Shown here: positions 8,011-17,272 of the stretch, one piece after another | How the letters are laid out: every line of letters starts with the position of its first letter | Position numbering within the stretch: the stretch's first letter is position 1 | Assembly (NCBI GenBank): GCA_938017795.1 | Contig: CALIJZ010000014.1 | Span: 1 to 60,901 of the forward strand | Source of the DNA: an uncultured Bacteriovoracaceae bacterium | Lineage (GTDB): Bacteria; Bdellovibrionota; Bacteriovoracia; Bacteriovoracales; Bacteriovoracaceae | Length of the DNA stretch: 60,901 nucleotides | Direction of reading: 5' to 3' | Notes under the pieces: model-generated | The model's database searches: none | What the model saw: only the letters and a program-made list of their open reading frames with translations | Told to the model about the DNA's origin: nothing | Translations under genes and position numbers: made by a program

Positions 8011-10095
8011 ATGTTAAAAAAGTTTAATATCAACATAATTATTAATCTTTTAATAATTATCTATCTCTTATCATATTTCCCTCTCAACTATTTATTTTCT
8101 GATCTGCCAGCAACAGGTGGAGATACGGGCTCACATTTCTGGCCACTTTATGTTATGAAGAAGTTTGGTTGGAGTATTGGAGATTTTTCAATTAAGTTTT
8201 GGAATGCTGGTAACTTTGGGGGAGAACCTCTCTTTGTTCATTACTTTCCATTTCCATTTATGATGATGGCGATTTTATCTTATATAATGCCCATCGCCGC
8301 AGCTTTTAATATTATTACTATTTTGGGTTGTCTCACTTTACCATTGTCTGTCTATGTTATGTTTTCAAAGTTTAAACTCAAAGATCCAATTCCACTCATT
8401 GGAAGTATTTTATCTTTGATCTTCCTTCTAAATGATTCTTACTCTATTTATGGAGGAAACTTTGCTTCTACTTTAGCCGGTCAATTCTCTCACTCCATTT
8501 CTATATCACTATTGTTCTTCTCTATTGGAACTCTTTATCAAGAAATTGAGAAAAAACAATTTCCACTTATTTCAACGCTTTTGTTTTCACTTATAGCAAT
8601 CACTCATGCCTATACATTTATTCTTATTCCATGTGTCTTTTTAATCTTCTTATTTATTCATCGGAATACGAAGACTTTAATTCACTTGTTCTGCTCAGGG
8701 GTCTTAACTCTCATCCTTGCCTTATGGTTTATCTTACCAATGATTGAAAACCATGGATGGACAAGTCCATTTATGTACAAGATGACTTCTTCTGAGTTAA
8801 AAAAAGTTATTACTTCAGATTTTCATATTTTCCTAGCTATTTTCTTAACACCTTTTTTATTCCTCTTCACCAAAGAATCACTCAAGAATAAAACCCTACT
8901 ATACAAGAAAGAATTTTTTATTCTTTTTTCTTTATTATTTACACTCGTTGGATTTTACTTTCTTTTTCCTACTATTGGATTAGTTGATGGTCGAGTTCTA
9001 GCAACTCTATTGCCTGTTGCAACTATTATATGTGCTATCCCTATTGGTCATGTTCTTAAACAATATCAATTTTTTGATTTATATCTCTCTAAGGTTTTTA
9101 TCTTTTTACTAGTATGCATCTCAATGTTTTATTTAAATACTACCTTGGTGCATTGGGGAAAGTGGAATTACGAAGGTTGGACAAGAAAGCAATTATATTC
9201 AGATTTTAGTGCCATTAATAAAAAATTAAGTGGGAATTTATCAATGCCAAGAGTTTTTGCAGAAAGCTCAGATGAATCCAATAAAGCTGGAACGCCCAGA
9301 GCTTTTGAAATGGTTCCATATTTTGCTAATCGAGCAACAGGTTCTGGTCTTTATCAAGAATCAACAATTACTGCTCCTGCTTTTTTCTATGTGCAATCAA
9401 TGCTTAGTAAAACTCCTAGCTGCCCCTTTTTTACAACTCGCAGCTGCTCTAGCTTGAATATAAAAAAAGTTATTCCGTATTTAAATGTGTTTGGTATTCA
9501 AGACCTTGTTCTTATGAGTAAGGAAGCAAAAAAGCAAGCATCATTTAACCCTGAACTGGAGGAAACTTTTGAGAGTGGTCCATGGAAGATTTTTTCACTG
9601 AAGGAAAATGTAAATTTAGTAGAAGTTTTTGATAAGAAATATAAGATTATCAATAATAAAAATTGGAAAGATTTTTTCTATGAATGGACAAAAGACTATA
9701 CCATTAATTTGCCTTTTCTAATCTCTATCTTCCATGAAAAAGATGAAGATCATAGTTTCAAAAATATTAAGGATTTATTAAGTCACTCTCAGACAATTCA
9801 AAAAGAATGCCAACCGGCAATTCAAACAAGTTTTAAAGGCTTTGAACTAACAACGAATTGTCCAGGAAAGGCCCATTTAATTAAATTTACTTATCATCCT
9901 CACTTTCTAACGAGCGATAATTCTCCTTATCATCTTATTAGCCCAGGATTTATTTTAAGTTTTCCAAAAACAAATAAAGTTGTTTTTAAATTCGGAGCAA
10001 AGTCTAACTGGTCACTATATTTGATAATAAGCCTTATAGCCTACCTTTTTACTACTGTATTTCTTTTTAAAAGATTTTATAAAAGAACTTCTTAA
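8011..10095 (+). CDS. GT-C-like multi-pass membrane protein, copy A
   Basis: A large integral membrane protein of about 694 aa with roughly a dozen hydrophobic segments, then a soluble periplasmic-type C-terminal region and a final membrane helix. The first extracytoplasmic loop holds the motif PATGGDTGSHFWPL (Asp38, His42), followed by FWNAGNFGGEP and HYFPFPF. An acidic residue in this loop is typical of GT-C glycosyltransferases using lipid-linked sugars; the family resembles the PTPS-related membrane proteins (PF10131). Start choice: an in-frame GTG at 8002 and the ATG at 8011 both lack a Shine-Dalgarno sequence, but TTGAAA-N16-TTAATA (7973-8000) puts the transcript start near 8007, favouring 8011. 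The next gene is a paralog, and a GtrB-type enzyme follows, suggesting surface glycan modification. Confidence 0.7.
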   Translation: MLKKFNINIIINLLIIIYLLSYFPLNYLFSDLPATGGDTGSHFWPLYVMKKFGWSIGDFSIKFWNAGNFGGEPLFVHYFPFPFMMMAILSYIMPIAAAFNIITILGCLTLPLSVYVMFSKFKLKDPIPLIGSILSLIFLLNDSYSIYGGNFASTLAGQFSHSISISLLFFSIGTLYQEIEKKQFPLISTLLFSLIAITHAYTFILIPCVFLIFLFIHRNTKTLIHLFCSGVLTLILALWFILPMIENHGWTSPFMYKMTSSELKKVITSDFHIFLAIFLTPFLFLFTKESLKNKTLLYKKEFFILFSLLFTLVGFYFLFPTIGLVDGRVLATLLPVATIICAIPIGHVLKQYQFFDLYLSKVFIFLLVCISMFYLNTTLVHWGKWNYEGWTRKQLYSDFSAINKKLSGNLSMPRVFAESSDESNKAGTPRAFEMVPYFANRATGSGLYQESTITAPAFFYVQSMLSKTPSCPFFTTRSCSSLNIKKVIPYLNVFGIQDLVLMSKEAKKQASFNPELEETFESGPWKIFSLKENVNLVEVFDKKYKIINNKNWKDFFYEWTKDYTINLPFLISIFHEKDEDHSFKNIKDLLSHSQTIQKECQPAIQTSFKGFELTTNCPGKAHLIKFTYHPHFLTSDNSPYHLISPGFILSFPKTNKVVFKFGAKSNWSLYLIISLIAYLFTTVFLFKRFYKRTS

Positions 10096-10136
10096 TATTT
10101 CTCTTTATAAATATTCTTAGAGATAATATCAATCTA

Positions 10137-12128
10137 ATGAATCAAGACAAATTAATAAATTACTTTTTCCCCATTTTTTTACAAATCTCTATTTTAATGT
10201 TTTTTTTCAGTTATTTTCCACTTGATTTAATCTTAAACCCCAATCCAGCAACTGGTGGAGACATGGGTTCACATTTTTGGTATTTAAAAATTTTAAGAGA
10301 ACAGGTTTGGGATCAAGGTATTTGGGGCATGAGAGCATGGAACCCAGCTAACCTTGGTGGAGAACCCGTTTTTTTACATTACTTCCCTCTCCCATATTTT
10401 TTTGGAGCAATACTCTCTTATATGCTTCCAATGGGAATGGCATTTAATATAACTACTATCCTTGGACCATTACTTTTACCTCTTTGTGTTTTTATTCATT
10501 GTGAATTAATTAAATTGGATCGCTTAACGAGCTCTCTTTGTTCTGTTGCTTCTCTTTTAATTTTGTTTGATGAATCTTTTGTCATGCTTGGTGGAAATAT
10601 TTTATCTACTCTCGCCGGTCAATTTTGTTTTATTATTTCTGTAAACTTTCTTCTAATCGCCTCGGGTTTTTTTATAAGATTTTTCTTCATTGAAAAAAAG
10701 AAAAAAAACCTCATTCTTGCAATTATCTTTTCAGCTTGTGTTTCAATGTCCCACGCTTATCTTTTTATTACAATACCTCTACTTCTTTTAGGTATCCTCA
10801 TTACTAAATTTTCAAAGAAGAACTTTATACTTTTATTCTTATCTGGTGTTGCTATCCTTGCTCTATCTTCTTGGCAATTATTACCAATGATAGAATCCAA
10901 GAAATACACAGAAGCTTTAAAGTTTTTCTTTTTTATGGATGAAGAGATAAAGAAGATCTTAACTGTTCCCGGAATCTTATCTTTGTTATTTCTTGTTTTT
11001 TCAATATTTACTCTCTTTTTAAAAAGAAATTCTATTTTAGCTCCTTATCTTGTGTATTTAATAGGCCTTATTGGATATGCATTTTTATTTTCCTCTTTAG
11101 AGCTCTACCCTTCCAGAATACTCGCACCATTTTATTATTTTTCAATTCTGGTGGGTTTCATATCTTTATCTCAATACAAGAAAGTTACATTCCAAATACA
11201 GTCTATTATTGGTGTTATTTTTATTCTCGGTGTATTTCTTTTTACTAATTACAATGCCGTAAATACTAAAAGCTGGGCCAAGTGGAATTATTCAGGGTGG
11301 GAGAAAAAAGCTCTCTTCCAGAAGGCCAAGAAACTTCTTACTCAAATAGATGGCAACTTATCAGATCCAAGAGTTCTCTACGAACATCACCCAGTCTTAA
11401 ATGGAGCTGGAACAACAAGAGTTTTTGAAAGCTTAGGTCTTCTTGCCAATCGAGCAACCTTTGAGAGTTTATTCTCTGAAGCTCACAAATTCTCACCTTT
11501 TGCTATGTTGATGCAGGGATATGTGAGTGATAAACCAAGTTGTGTCTTTGGATATAAATACAAATGTGACATTTTAAACCTTGAACACTTTCATCATAAG
11601 TTTTCATTCCTTGGAGGACAGTCAGTCATTCTTGTAGATAAAGTTGCTAAAAGTAAATTTAAAGACAATCAATACTTTAATAAAATTGCAGAAGTTCAAC
11701 CTTTTGAAATTTGGTCATTAAAAAATAAAACTAAGATGGTTAATATCATCAATGATAATACTTACTTATTTCCTAAAAATTTTACAGAGTCTTATTACAA
11801 CTTCAGAGATAAACAAAAGTCTCCTTCAGTAGATGAAATTCAAGGCTGCAATGCAAGAGTGAGTGTAGACTTTCATGGAATGGATTTACATACTGATTGT
11901 CCAAATAAAAAGCATTTTTTGAAATACTCCTATCATCCTTATCTCAAATCACTCAATGGAGAAAAATTAGAAAAAATGTATCCGTTCTTCATTGGTATCT
12001 CACCAAAGAGCAATAAAACGAGAATTCAGTTTACAGGGTCTTTCATATCGAAAGTAACGCCTTATATAAGTATATTTACATTGTTTATACTGATCTTTAT
12101 CCTATTTAGGAATAAAGAGTTTATATGA
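10137..12128 (+). CDS. GT-C-like multi-pass membrane protein, copy B
   Basis: A 663-aa paralog of the preceding gene. Shared landmarks in the same order are PATGGDMGSHFWYL (Asp42, His46), AWNPANLGGEP and HYFPLPYF, a KWNYSGW segment before the soluble region, a DCPN/CPG site and a YHP motif near the C-terminus, and a last membrane helix. About twelve further hydrophobic segments are present. No Shine-Dalgarno sequence precedes the ATG, but a GATAAT hexamer lies nine bases upstream. The 3' end overlaps the GtrB-like gene by four bases (ATGA), tying the two functionally. The likely role is transfer of a sugar from a polyprenyl carrier onto an envelope acceptor; the substrate is unknown. Confidence 0.7.
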   Translation: MNQDKLINYFFPIFLQISILMFFFSYFPLDLILNPNPATGGDMGSHFWYLKILREQVWDQGIWGMRAWNPANLGGEPVFLHYFPLPYFFGAILSYMLPMGMAFNITTILGPLLLPLCVFIHCELIKLDRLTSSLCSVASLLILFDESFVMLGGNILSTLAGQFCFIISVNFLLIASGFFIRFFFIEKKKKNLILAIIFSACVSMSHAYLFITIPLLLLGILITKFSKKNFILLFLSGVAILALSSWQLLPMIESKKYTEALKFFFFMDEEIKKILTVPGILSLLFLVFSIFTLFLKRNSILAPYLVYLIGLIGYAFLFSSLELYPSRILAPFYYFSILVGFISLSQYKKVTFQIQSIIGVIFILGVFLFTNYNAVNTKSWAKWNYSGWEKKALFQKAKKLLTQIDGNLSDPRVLYEHHPVLNGAGTTRVFESLGLLANRATFESLFSEAHKFSPFAMLMQGYVSDKPSCVFGYKYKCDILNLEHFHHKFSFLGGQSVILVDKVAKSKFKDNQYFNKIAEVQPFEIWSLKNKTKMVNIINDNTYLFPKNFTESYYNFRDKQKSPSVDEIQGCNARVSVDFHGMDLHTDCPNKKHFLKYSYHPYLKSLNGEKLEKMYPFFIGISPKSNKTRIQFTGSFISKVTPYISIFTLFILIFILFRNKEFI

Positions 12129-13039
12129 TTAGTATTATCGTTCCTGTATTTAATGAAGCTGAATGTATTCAGACTTTTGTGTCCACAGCACAACCTGTAT
12201 TAGCAGATATAGGTGAAGATTATGAAATTATTTTTGTTAATGATGGTAGTAGTGATGAGACAGAAGTCCAAGTAGAAGCAGCAATTAAAATAAACCCTAA
12301 AATTAAAACAATTAATTTCTCTAGAAACTTTGGAAAAGATGCTGCGATGTCAGCTGGCCTTAAAGAATGTATCGGAGACTATGCTGTTTTAATTGATGTA
12401 GACCTTGAACACCCTCCAGCTACAATTAAAGATTTTTTTAAAATCTTACAAAATCCAGAAATATATCAAGTATCAGGGGTTAGAGAAGGTACTCACCAAA
12501 CATTGATGAAAGGAATCATGAGAAAAGTCTTTCATACTTTTTTAAATAAATATTCAAGTATCTACTTCCCTGAAAATGCTACTGACTTCTGTATGATGAA
12601 AAGAGAAGTCATTGATGCTATGAATAGTATGAATGAAAAAGAGCGATTTATTAGAGGTTTACTTTCCTGGCATGGATTTAAGACTGAATATATTAAATTC
12701 AAGGTTGGTAAAAGAAGTGCAGGAGTAACAAGTTTTTCTCCCTCTCAAATTTCTGCTTATGCAAGAAAAGGCTTTATATCATTTAGTAGTGCTCCTTTAA
12801 AAATCTGGGTAATGGTTGGAAGCTTTTTTGCCTCATTATCATTTCTTTATATTCTCTATGTTATTCTTTCAAAAATAATTTTTGGCAATGCAGTTCCTGG
12901 TTTTGTTACACTAGTATGTATGGTTGGATTTTTCGGTGGTTTAAACTTAATTGTTCTAGGTGTGATCGGAGAATATATTGCTGAATTATTCAATGAAATA
13001 AAAGATAGACCTTTATATATAAAGAAAAACTCTAAGTGA
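12125..13039 (+). CDS. GtrB/DPM1-type polyprenyl-phosphate glycosyltransferase
   Basis: A 304-aa GT2 enzyme: an N-terminal catalytic domain starting IIVPVFNEAECI with NDGSSDE and the metal-binding DVDLEHPP, then two C-terminal membrane helices (about residues 230-255 and 262-288), as in GtrB, ArnC and bacterial DPM1 homologues. Such proteins make undecaprenyl-phosphate-linked hexose (or aminoarabinose) on the cytoplasmic face, which is then flipped and used by GT-C enzymes outside. The ATG overlaps the stop of GT-C copy B by four bases, so donor synthesis and transfer appear coupled. The sugar cannot be told from sequence by eye. Confidence 0.85.
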   Translation: MISIIVPVFNEAECIQTFVSTAQPVLADIGEDYEIIFVNDGSSDETEVQVEAAIKINPKIKTINFSRNFGKDAAMSAGLKECIGDYAVLIDVDLEHPPATIKDFFKILQNPEIYQVSGVREGTHQTLMKGIMRKVFHTFLNKYSSIYFPENATDFCMMKREVIDAMNSMNEKERFIRGLLSWHGFKTEYIKFKVGKRSAGVTSFSPSQISAYARKGFISFSSAPLKIWVMVGSFFASLSFLYILYVILSKIIFGNAVPGFVTLVCMVGFFGGLNLIVLGVIGEYIAELFNEIKDRPLYIKKNSK

Positions 13040-13060
13040 TATTATACTGAGAATATTTTT

Positions 13061-13531
13061 ATGAAACTTTTTCTTATTAGACATGCAAAAGCAATTCGAA
13101 GAATAGATTGGAATCACCTCAACAGTGATTTTGATAGACCTTTAAGAGAAGAAGGTATTTTAGAATTTAAAAATATGATTGAACATTTAAAAATCATTCA
13201 TGAAATTGACCATATCTACTCGAGTTCTCTATTAAGAACTGTAGAAACTGCAAAACTTCTTAGTGCAAAAATCGATACAGACTTCACCTATCATACTGAA
13301 TTAAATGAAGGAAATGCTCCAAAAAAAATGCTAGATTTTTTAAAAAGACAAAAAGAAAAAAATATAGCTTATGTTGGACACGGGTCAGAAATTCCAGCAA
13401 TAATTGACCACATCTTTCAAAAGCAAATTCACACTAGTATGAAAAAAGGTGCTATAACGATCATAGATAATTATAAAGCCTATCCTCAACTTCTTGCGTT
13501 GATTTATCCACGATTAATAAATGATCAATGA
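13061..13531 (+). CDS. sixA: SixA-like phosphohistidine phosphatase
   Basis: A 156-aa histidine-phosphatase-superfamily protein with the catalytic RHA motif at residues 7-9 (FLIRHAKA) and the second histidine in YVGHGSEIP. This short form without extra domains matches SixA, which removes phosphate from histidine of phosphotransfer proteins. The segment SSLLRTVETAKLL is typical. The gene lies 21 bases after the glycosyltransferase and overlaps the following permease by 11 bases. No clear Shine-Dalgarno sequence precedes the ATG, while a TATACT hexamer sits 11 bases upstream. Confidence 0.8.
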   Translation: MKLFLIRHAKAIRRIDWNHLNSDFDRPLREEGILEFKNMIEHLKIIHEIDHIYSSSLLRTVETAKLLSAKIDTDFTYHTELNEGNAPKKMLDFLKRQKEKNIAYVGHGSEIPAIIDHIFQKQIHTSMKKGAITIIDNYKAYPQLLALIYPRLINDQ

Positions 13532-14387
13532 GTCTTTAAAGCTCATCTTTGTCATGCTCCTTTGGGGTGGGACATTTATTTCAGGACGCATTCTAGCTCA
13601 GGACATGTCTGCTTTTAATATTTCTTTTCTCAGATTTTTTATTGCTTCTATTATTTTATTATTTTTTTCATTTAAGGATTTTAAATATTTTAAACTTCTT
13701 AATCTAAGAGATTATTTTATTCTTTTATTACTTGGAATATTAGGAGTGTTTTCTTATAATTTTTTCTTTTTCTCTGGTCTCAAAACAATTCAGGCGAGTA
13801 AGGCTTCAATTATTATTGCAAGTAATCCTACCCTGACTGTTTTATTGGCTTCTATTTTTCTTAATGAAAAACTTTCTCTGAAAAAATCCTTTGGAATAGC
13901 CCTAGCATTCTTTGGAGTATTAACAGTTATCACTAAATTTGATTATTTAACTCTTTTATCGATAGGGTTAAAACAAGGTGAGTTATATTTATTTTGTGCT
14001 GCTCTTTCTTGGGTTCTCTACTCTTTATTAGGAAAGGTTATACTTAAAAAAGTTTCAGCACTTTTTGCTAATACAATTGCCATCATCATTGGAACGATTC
14101 TCCTATTTCCTTTTAGTTCTATAAACGTATTAACTCTTAAAGAAATCCCAATAGATTCCTGGTTTCACTTATTATATCTAGGAGCTTTAGGAACATCTGT
14201 TGGCTTTATACTCTATTATCAAGGGATTCAAAAAATAGGTGCTAGCAGGGCAGCTGCTTTTATAAATTTTGTCCCGGTTTTTGGTGTTAGTTTCGGTGCT
14301 CTCTTTCTAAATGAAACTCCACACCTCAGTTTATTTATCGGTCTTTTATTCGTTATTTTAGGAGTTTATCTCATCAATAAACGATAA
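13521..14387 (+). CDS. DMT-superfamily (EamA) permease
   Basis: A 288-aa inner-membrane protein with about ten hydrophobic helices arranged as two EamA repeats; the first begins IFVMLLWGGTFISGR and the second near LYLFCAALSWVLYS. The proline/glycine-rich NPTLTVLLA and GALGTSVGFILYYQG segments are typical of drug/metabolite exporters of the RhaT/YdcZ/EamA type. The start overlaps sixA by 11 bases. Substrate unknown. Confidence 0.85.
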   Translation: MINESLKLIFVMLLWGGTFISGRILAQDMSAFNISFLRFFIASIILLFFSFKDFKYFKLLNLRDYFILLLLGILGVFSYNFFFFSGLKTIQASKASIIIASNPTLTVLLASIFLNEKLSLKKSFGIALAFFGVLTVITKFDYLTLLSIGLKQGELYLFCAALSWVLYSLLGKVILKKVSALFANTIAIIIGTILLFPFSSINVLTLKEIPIDSWFHLLYLGALGTSVGFILYYQGIQKIGASRAAAFINFVPVFGVSFGALFLNETPHLSLFIGLLFVILGVYLINKR

Positions 14388-14495
14388 TTTTCAAAGCCAA
14401 AAGTGTAATAAATTCAGTACTTATCTAATTATGTGGACTCCGATAACGCACCGTGATATATTGTTTTCAGTTTAAATATATAGCTAGGAGCTTAA

Positions 14496-14567
14496 ATGAA
14501 AAGACTTATAAATCACGCCATTCTCTTTGTTCTAGTTCTTGTACAATCTTATAAAAGTAAAGACTAA
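14496..14567 (+). CDS. Small hydrophobic peptide (23 aa)
   Basis: An ATG preceded at ideal distance by AGGAG (14486-14490) opens a 23-codon frame with a basic N-terminus (MKRLINHA), a hydrophobic core (ILFVLVLV) and a polar tail ending in KD before TAA. It looks like a single-helix membrane peptide or a free signal sequence. It stands alone between the permease and the antisense DUF1905 gene. The strong ribosome site is the main support; nothing else proves expression. Confidence 0.4.
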   Translation: MKRLINHAILFVLVLVQSYKSKD

Positions 14568-14584
14568 GTTTTCAATATTAAGAG

Positions 14585-14878
14585 TTAAATTAGTAGTTTC
14601 AAGCTAATTTCTATACCAATTGTTAACTTATGCTTCTTCCGAATTGCTGCTTTTAAAGGCAATAAGTAGGATTCACTTTCTTTAGAGTCATACCAAATAG
14701 CACTGTCCCATTTAGTTTCATTTAAACAGGCCTTAACTTTTAATCGTCCCCAACCTTCTTCATTTTCTCCATGATACTTTCTAATCTCTTGAGAGAGTCC
14801 TCTAGGTAAAGTAACAAAGTACCATCCTCCGGTTCCTTTGCTTATCCAAAGCTTGCCTTTAAATTGATACTTTTTCAT
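14585..14878 (-). CDS. DUF1905-family protein
   Basis: A 97-aa product matching the DUF1905 small beta-barrel pattern: FKGKLWISKGTGGWYFVTLP at the start, GWGRLKVKACL in the middle, and YLLPLKAAIRKKHKLTIG near the end. Members are cytosolic proteins of unknown biochemical role. It is a single gene, upstream of which the E1 dehydrogenase is also on the minus strand (75 bases away), so co-transcription is possible. Confidence 0.7.
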   Translation of the reverse strand: MKKYQFKGKLWISKGTGGWYFVTLPRGLSQEIRKYHGENEEGWGRLKVKACLNETKWDSAIWYDSKESESYLLPLKAAIRKKHKLTIGIEISLKLLI

Positions 14879-14952
14879 TATTTGATTTCTCGAAAAGCAA
14901 TAATAGTAATTCCCAAACGAACTTAAATTAAAAATGATATCCGGAGTTTCTC

Positions 14953-17160
14953 CTAATAGTCTAATACTTCTAAAACTTTCTCTTTAACTCTATTAGCATC
15001 TGGTAAGATAGCACGCTCTAATATTCGATTAAAACCAACCGGAGTAAACGTAGCTCCTACTCTTAATACAGGTGCATCTAAGAATTCAAAACATTTTTCA
15101 TTAATCAAAGAAACAATCTCGCCTCCGAATCCAGCAAAAACCTTATCTTCATGAACCACTAAAGCTCTAGAACATTTCTTAACTGTTTCTATGATTGCAT
15201 CTTCATCTAACGGACTAAGAGATCTTAAATCTAAGACTTCAATATTATATTGATCACTCAATTCCTCAGCAACTTTCAAACAATGATGAACAGTATTCCC
15301 ATAAGTAATAAGAGTTAAGTCACTTCCTTCTCTTCTCACTCGAGCCTTTCCAAAAGGTACTTCAAAACCTTCCGGCACCACGCTTATCGCATCCTTAGAA
15401 TTATAAAGTGCTTTAGGCTCTAAAAACATTGTCATTCCTCTAGATCTCATTGAAGTTCTAAGTAGACCTGCCGCATCGTCAGCAAAGGCCGGAACAACTA
15501 CTCGTATCCCAGGAAATGTTGTTAAAGTCCCTTCAATATTTTGCGAGTGATATAATCCCCCACCGATATAACCACCAGAAGCTATTCGCACAGTTACGTT
15601 TGGTGAAAACGCTCCATTTGATCTCCAATAGTCGTGGCTTGAATCTACTAATTGTTCCATGGCAGGCCAAAAATAATCTGCAAATTCAGCGCCTTCAACC
15701 ACTACTCTGATTTTATCATTAAACCTAGAAACTCCGTTTGCCGTTCCTAAAATAAAGTCCTCAGCAATAGGCCCGTTAAAAACTCGCTCTATTCCAAACT
15801 CTTTTTGCATCCCTTTAGAAACATTAAAGATTCCTCCTTTGTCTCCATTAGCCATGTCTTGTCCCCAAATAAAAGTATCAGGGTTATGTCTAAACTCTTC
15901 TTTCAATGTTGTATTTAGTGCGTCAATAAACTTAATCGGCTCACCATCTTCATCATGAGTCCCATCACCAAATTTATCTCCCTCATAGGGCTCAGGGATT
16001 ACAAAGTCATAAATCGAATCTGCACTTGGGTGCGGAGCTGCAACTCCTTCCTTGTGAGCCTTCATTAACTCGTCTTTACATTCATTTTTTATTTTTTCTA
16101 TGTCTTTTTTTGTTAAAACTTTCTGCTTTAAAAGTGCTTTTTCATAACGTGGAATAGGATCTTGAGCAACCGCCTCAGCGATTTCTTTTTCAGACCTATA
16201 AAGCTCGTGCTTATCTGAGTTAGAATGACTCCCCATTCTCACGCACATCGCATGAACAATGACGGGCTCACTATATTTAAGAGCGTGATCTTTAGCAGTT
16301 TTCATCGCATTCATTGAATCAAAAATATCAGTTCCATCACAATGAACAATTTTTAAATTTAAAAAACCAGAAAAATTATCTGCGTACTTTTCATGTGCTG
16401 TTTGATCACGCTTAGGAACAGAGATTCCATAACCATTATCTTGAATAACAAAAATCACAGGGAGTTTTTCTTTACTAGCACCATTAATGGCTTCGTAACA
16501 ATAGCCCTCACTTAATGAGGATTCACCTTGAGAATTAATAACAACTCCTGAGTGATTATAATACTTCATTGCTCGACCAACACCTACAGCGTGTAAAATA
16601 TGATTTCCTGTACAACTTGATACATTGTGAATATTCCACTCAGGCTTAGCAAAGTGATTAGACATATGTCGTCCACCACTAGCAAGATCATCAGCTTTTG
16701 AAAGTCCGTTTAAAATTAATTCAGTCGCGCTCATTCCTGCTGAGTGAGCCGTCATCATATCTCTATAATATGGAAACATATGATCTGTTTTTTTATCAAA
16801 AACTTGTCCAACAGCTAATTGAATTCCATCATGACCAGCACAAGGTGCGTGGTACGACCAACCAAGAGCTTGCTTTAAGTAATTTGGAGCTCTTTCATCA
16901 ACCATTCTTCCGAGAATTAATATTTTATACCAATCGATTAAAGTTTTTTTGTTCGTTTTCTTTATATCGAAGTGTTTGCCAGGCTTTAGATAAACTTCTT
17001 TTGAAGGAGTTGGAAATTTTTTTGCAACTTTTTTAGGACTCTTTTTCATAGTCTTTTTACTAGTCTTTTTACTAGTCTTTTTACTAGCCTTTTTTGCTTT
17101 CTTTTTTACTGCTTTAGACTTTGATTTTTTACTTTTTACTCTGCTCTTTTTCTTGGCCAT
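14953..17160 (-). CDS. 2-oxoacid dehydrogenase E1, fused alpha and beta subunits, with Lys-rich tail
   Basis: A 735-aa thiamine-diphosphate enzyme that decarboxylates a 2-oxo acid (branched-chain or pyruvate type) and hands the acyl group to an E2. Residues about 55-390 are E1 alpha: the ThDP motif is GESSLSEG (212-219) with Asn242, where the first part is GES rather than the usual GDG, followed by the loop RMGSHSNSDKHELYR. Residues about 405-735 are E1 beta, ending with a transketolase C-domain. Residues 1-50 hold 25 lysines in a histone-H1-like tail with no counterpart in ordinary E1 enzymes. The ATG has a CGGAG site. No E2 or E3 gene is in the window. Confidence 0.9.
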   Translation of the reverse strand: MAKKKSRVKSKKSKSKAVKKKAKKASKKTSKKTSKKTMKKSPKKVAKKFPTPSKEVYLKPGKHFDIKKTNKKTLIDWYKILILGRMVDERAPNYLKQALGWSYHAPCAGHDGIQLAVGQVFDKKTDHMFPYYRDMMTAHSAGMSATELILNGLSKADDLASGGRHMSNHFAKPEWNIHNVSSCTGNHILHAVGVGRAMKYYNHSGVVINSQGESSLSEGYCYEAINGASKEKLPVIFVIQDNGYGISVPKRDQTAHEKYADNFSGFLNLKIVHCDGTDIFDSMNAMKTAKDHALKYSEPVIVHAMCVRMGSHSNSDKHELYRSEKEIAEAVAQDPIPRYEKALLKQKVLTKKDIEKIKNECKDELMKAHKEGVAAPHPSADSIYDFVIPEPYEGDKFGDGTHDEDGEPIKFIDALNTTLKEEFRHNPDTFIWGQDMANGDKGGIFNVSKGMQKEFGIERVFNGPIAEDFILGTANGVSRFNDKIRVVVEGAEFADYFWPAMEQLVDSSHDYWRSNGAFSPNVTVRIASGGYIGGGLYHSQNIEGTLTTFPGIRVVVPAFADDAAGLLRTSMRSRGMTMFLEPKALYNSKDAISVVPEGFEVPFGKARVRREGSDLTLITYGNTVHHCLKVAEELSDQYNIEVLDLRSLSPLDEDAIIETVKKCSRALVVHEDKVFAGFGGEIVSLINEKCFEFLDAPVLRVGATFTPVGFNRILERAILPDANRVKEKVLEVLDY

Positions 17161-17272
17161 TTATTGCTCCGTTTCTAAAAATATATCTATCTGAAAAATT
17201 AGGTGATATAGTTATATCTAAGTTAAAGCATATTTAATAGAACACTCAATTTTTATTATTTAGGAACAAGAT

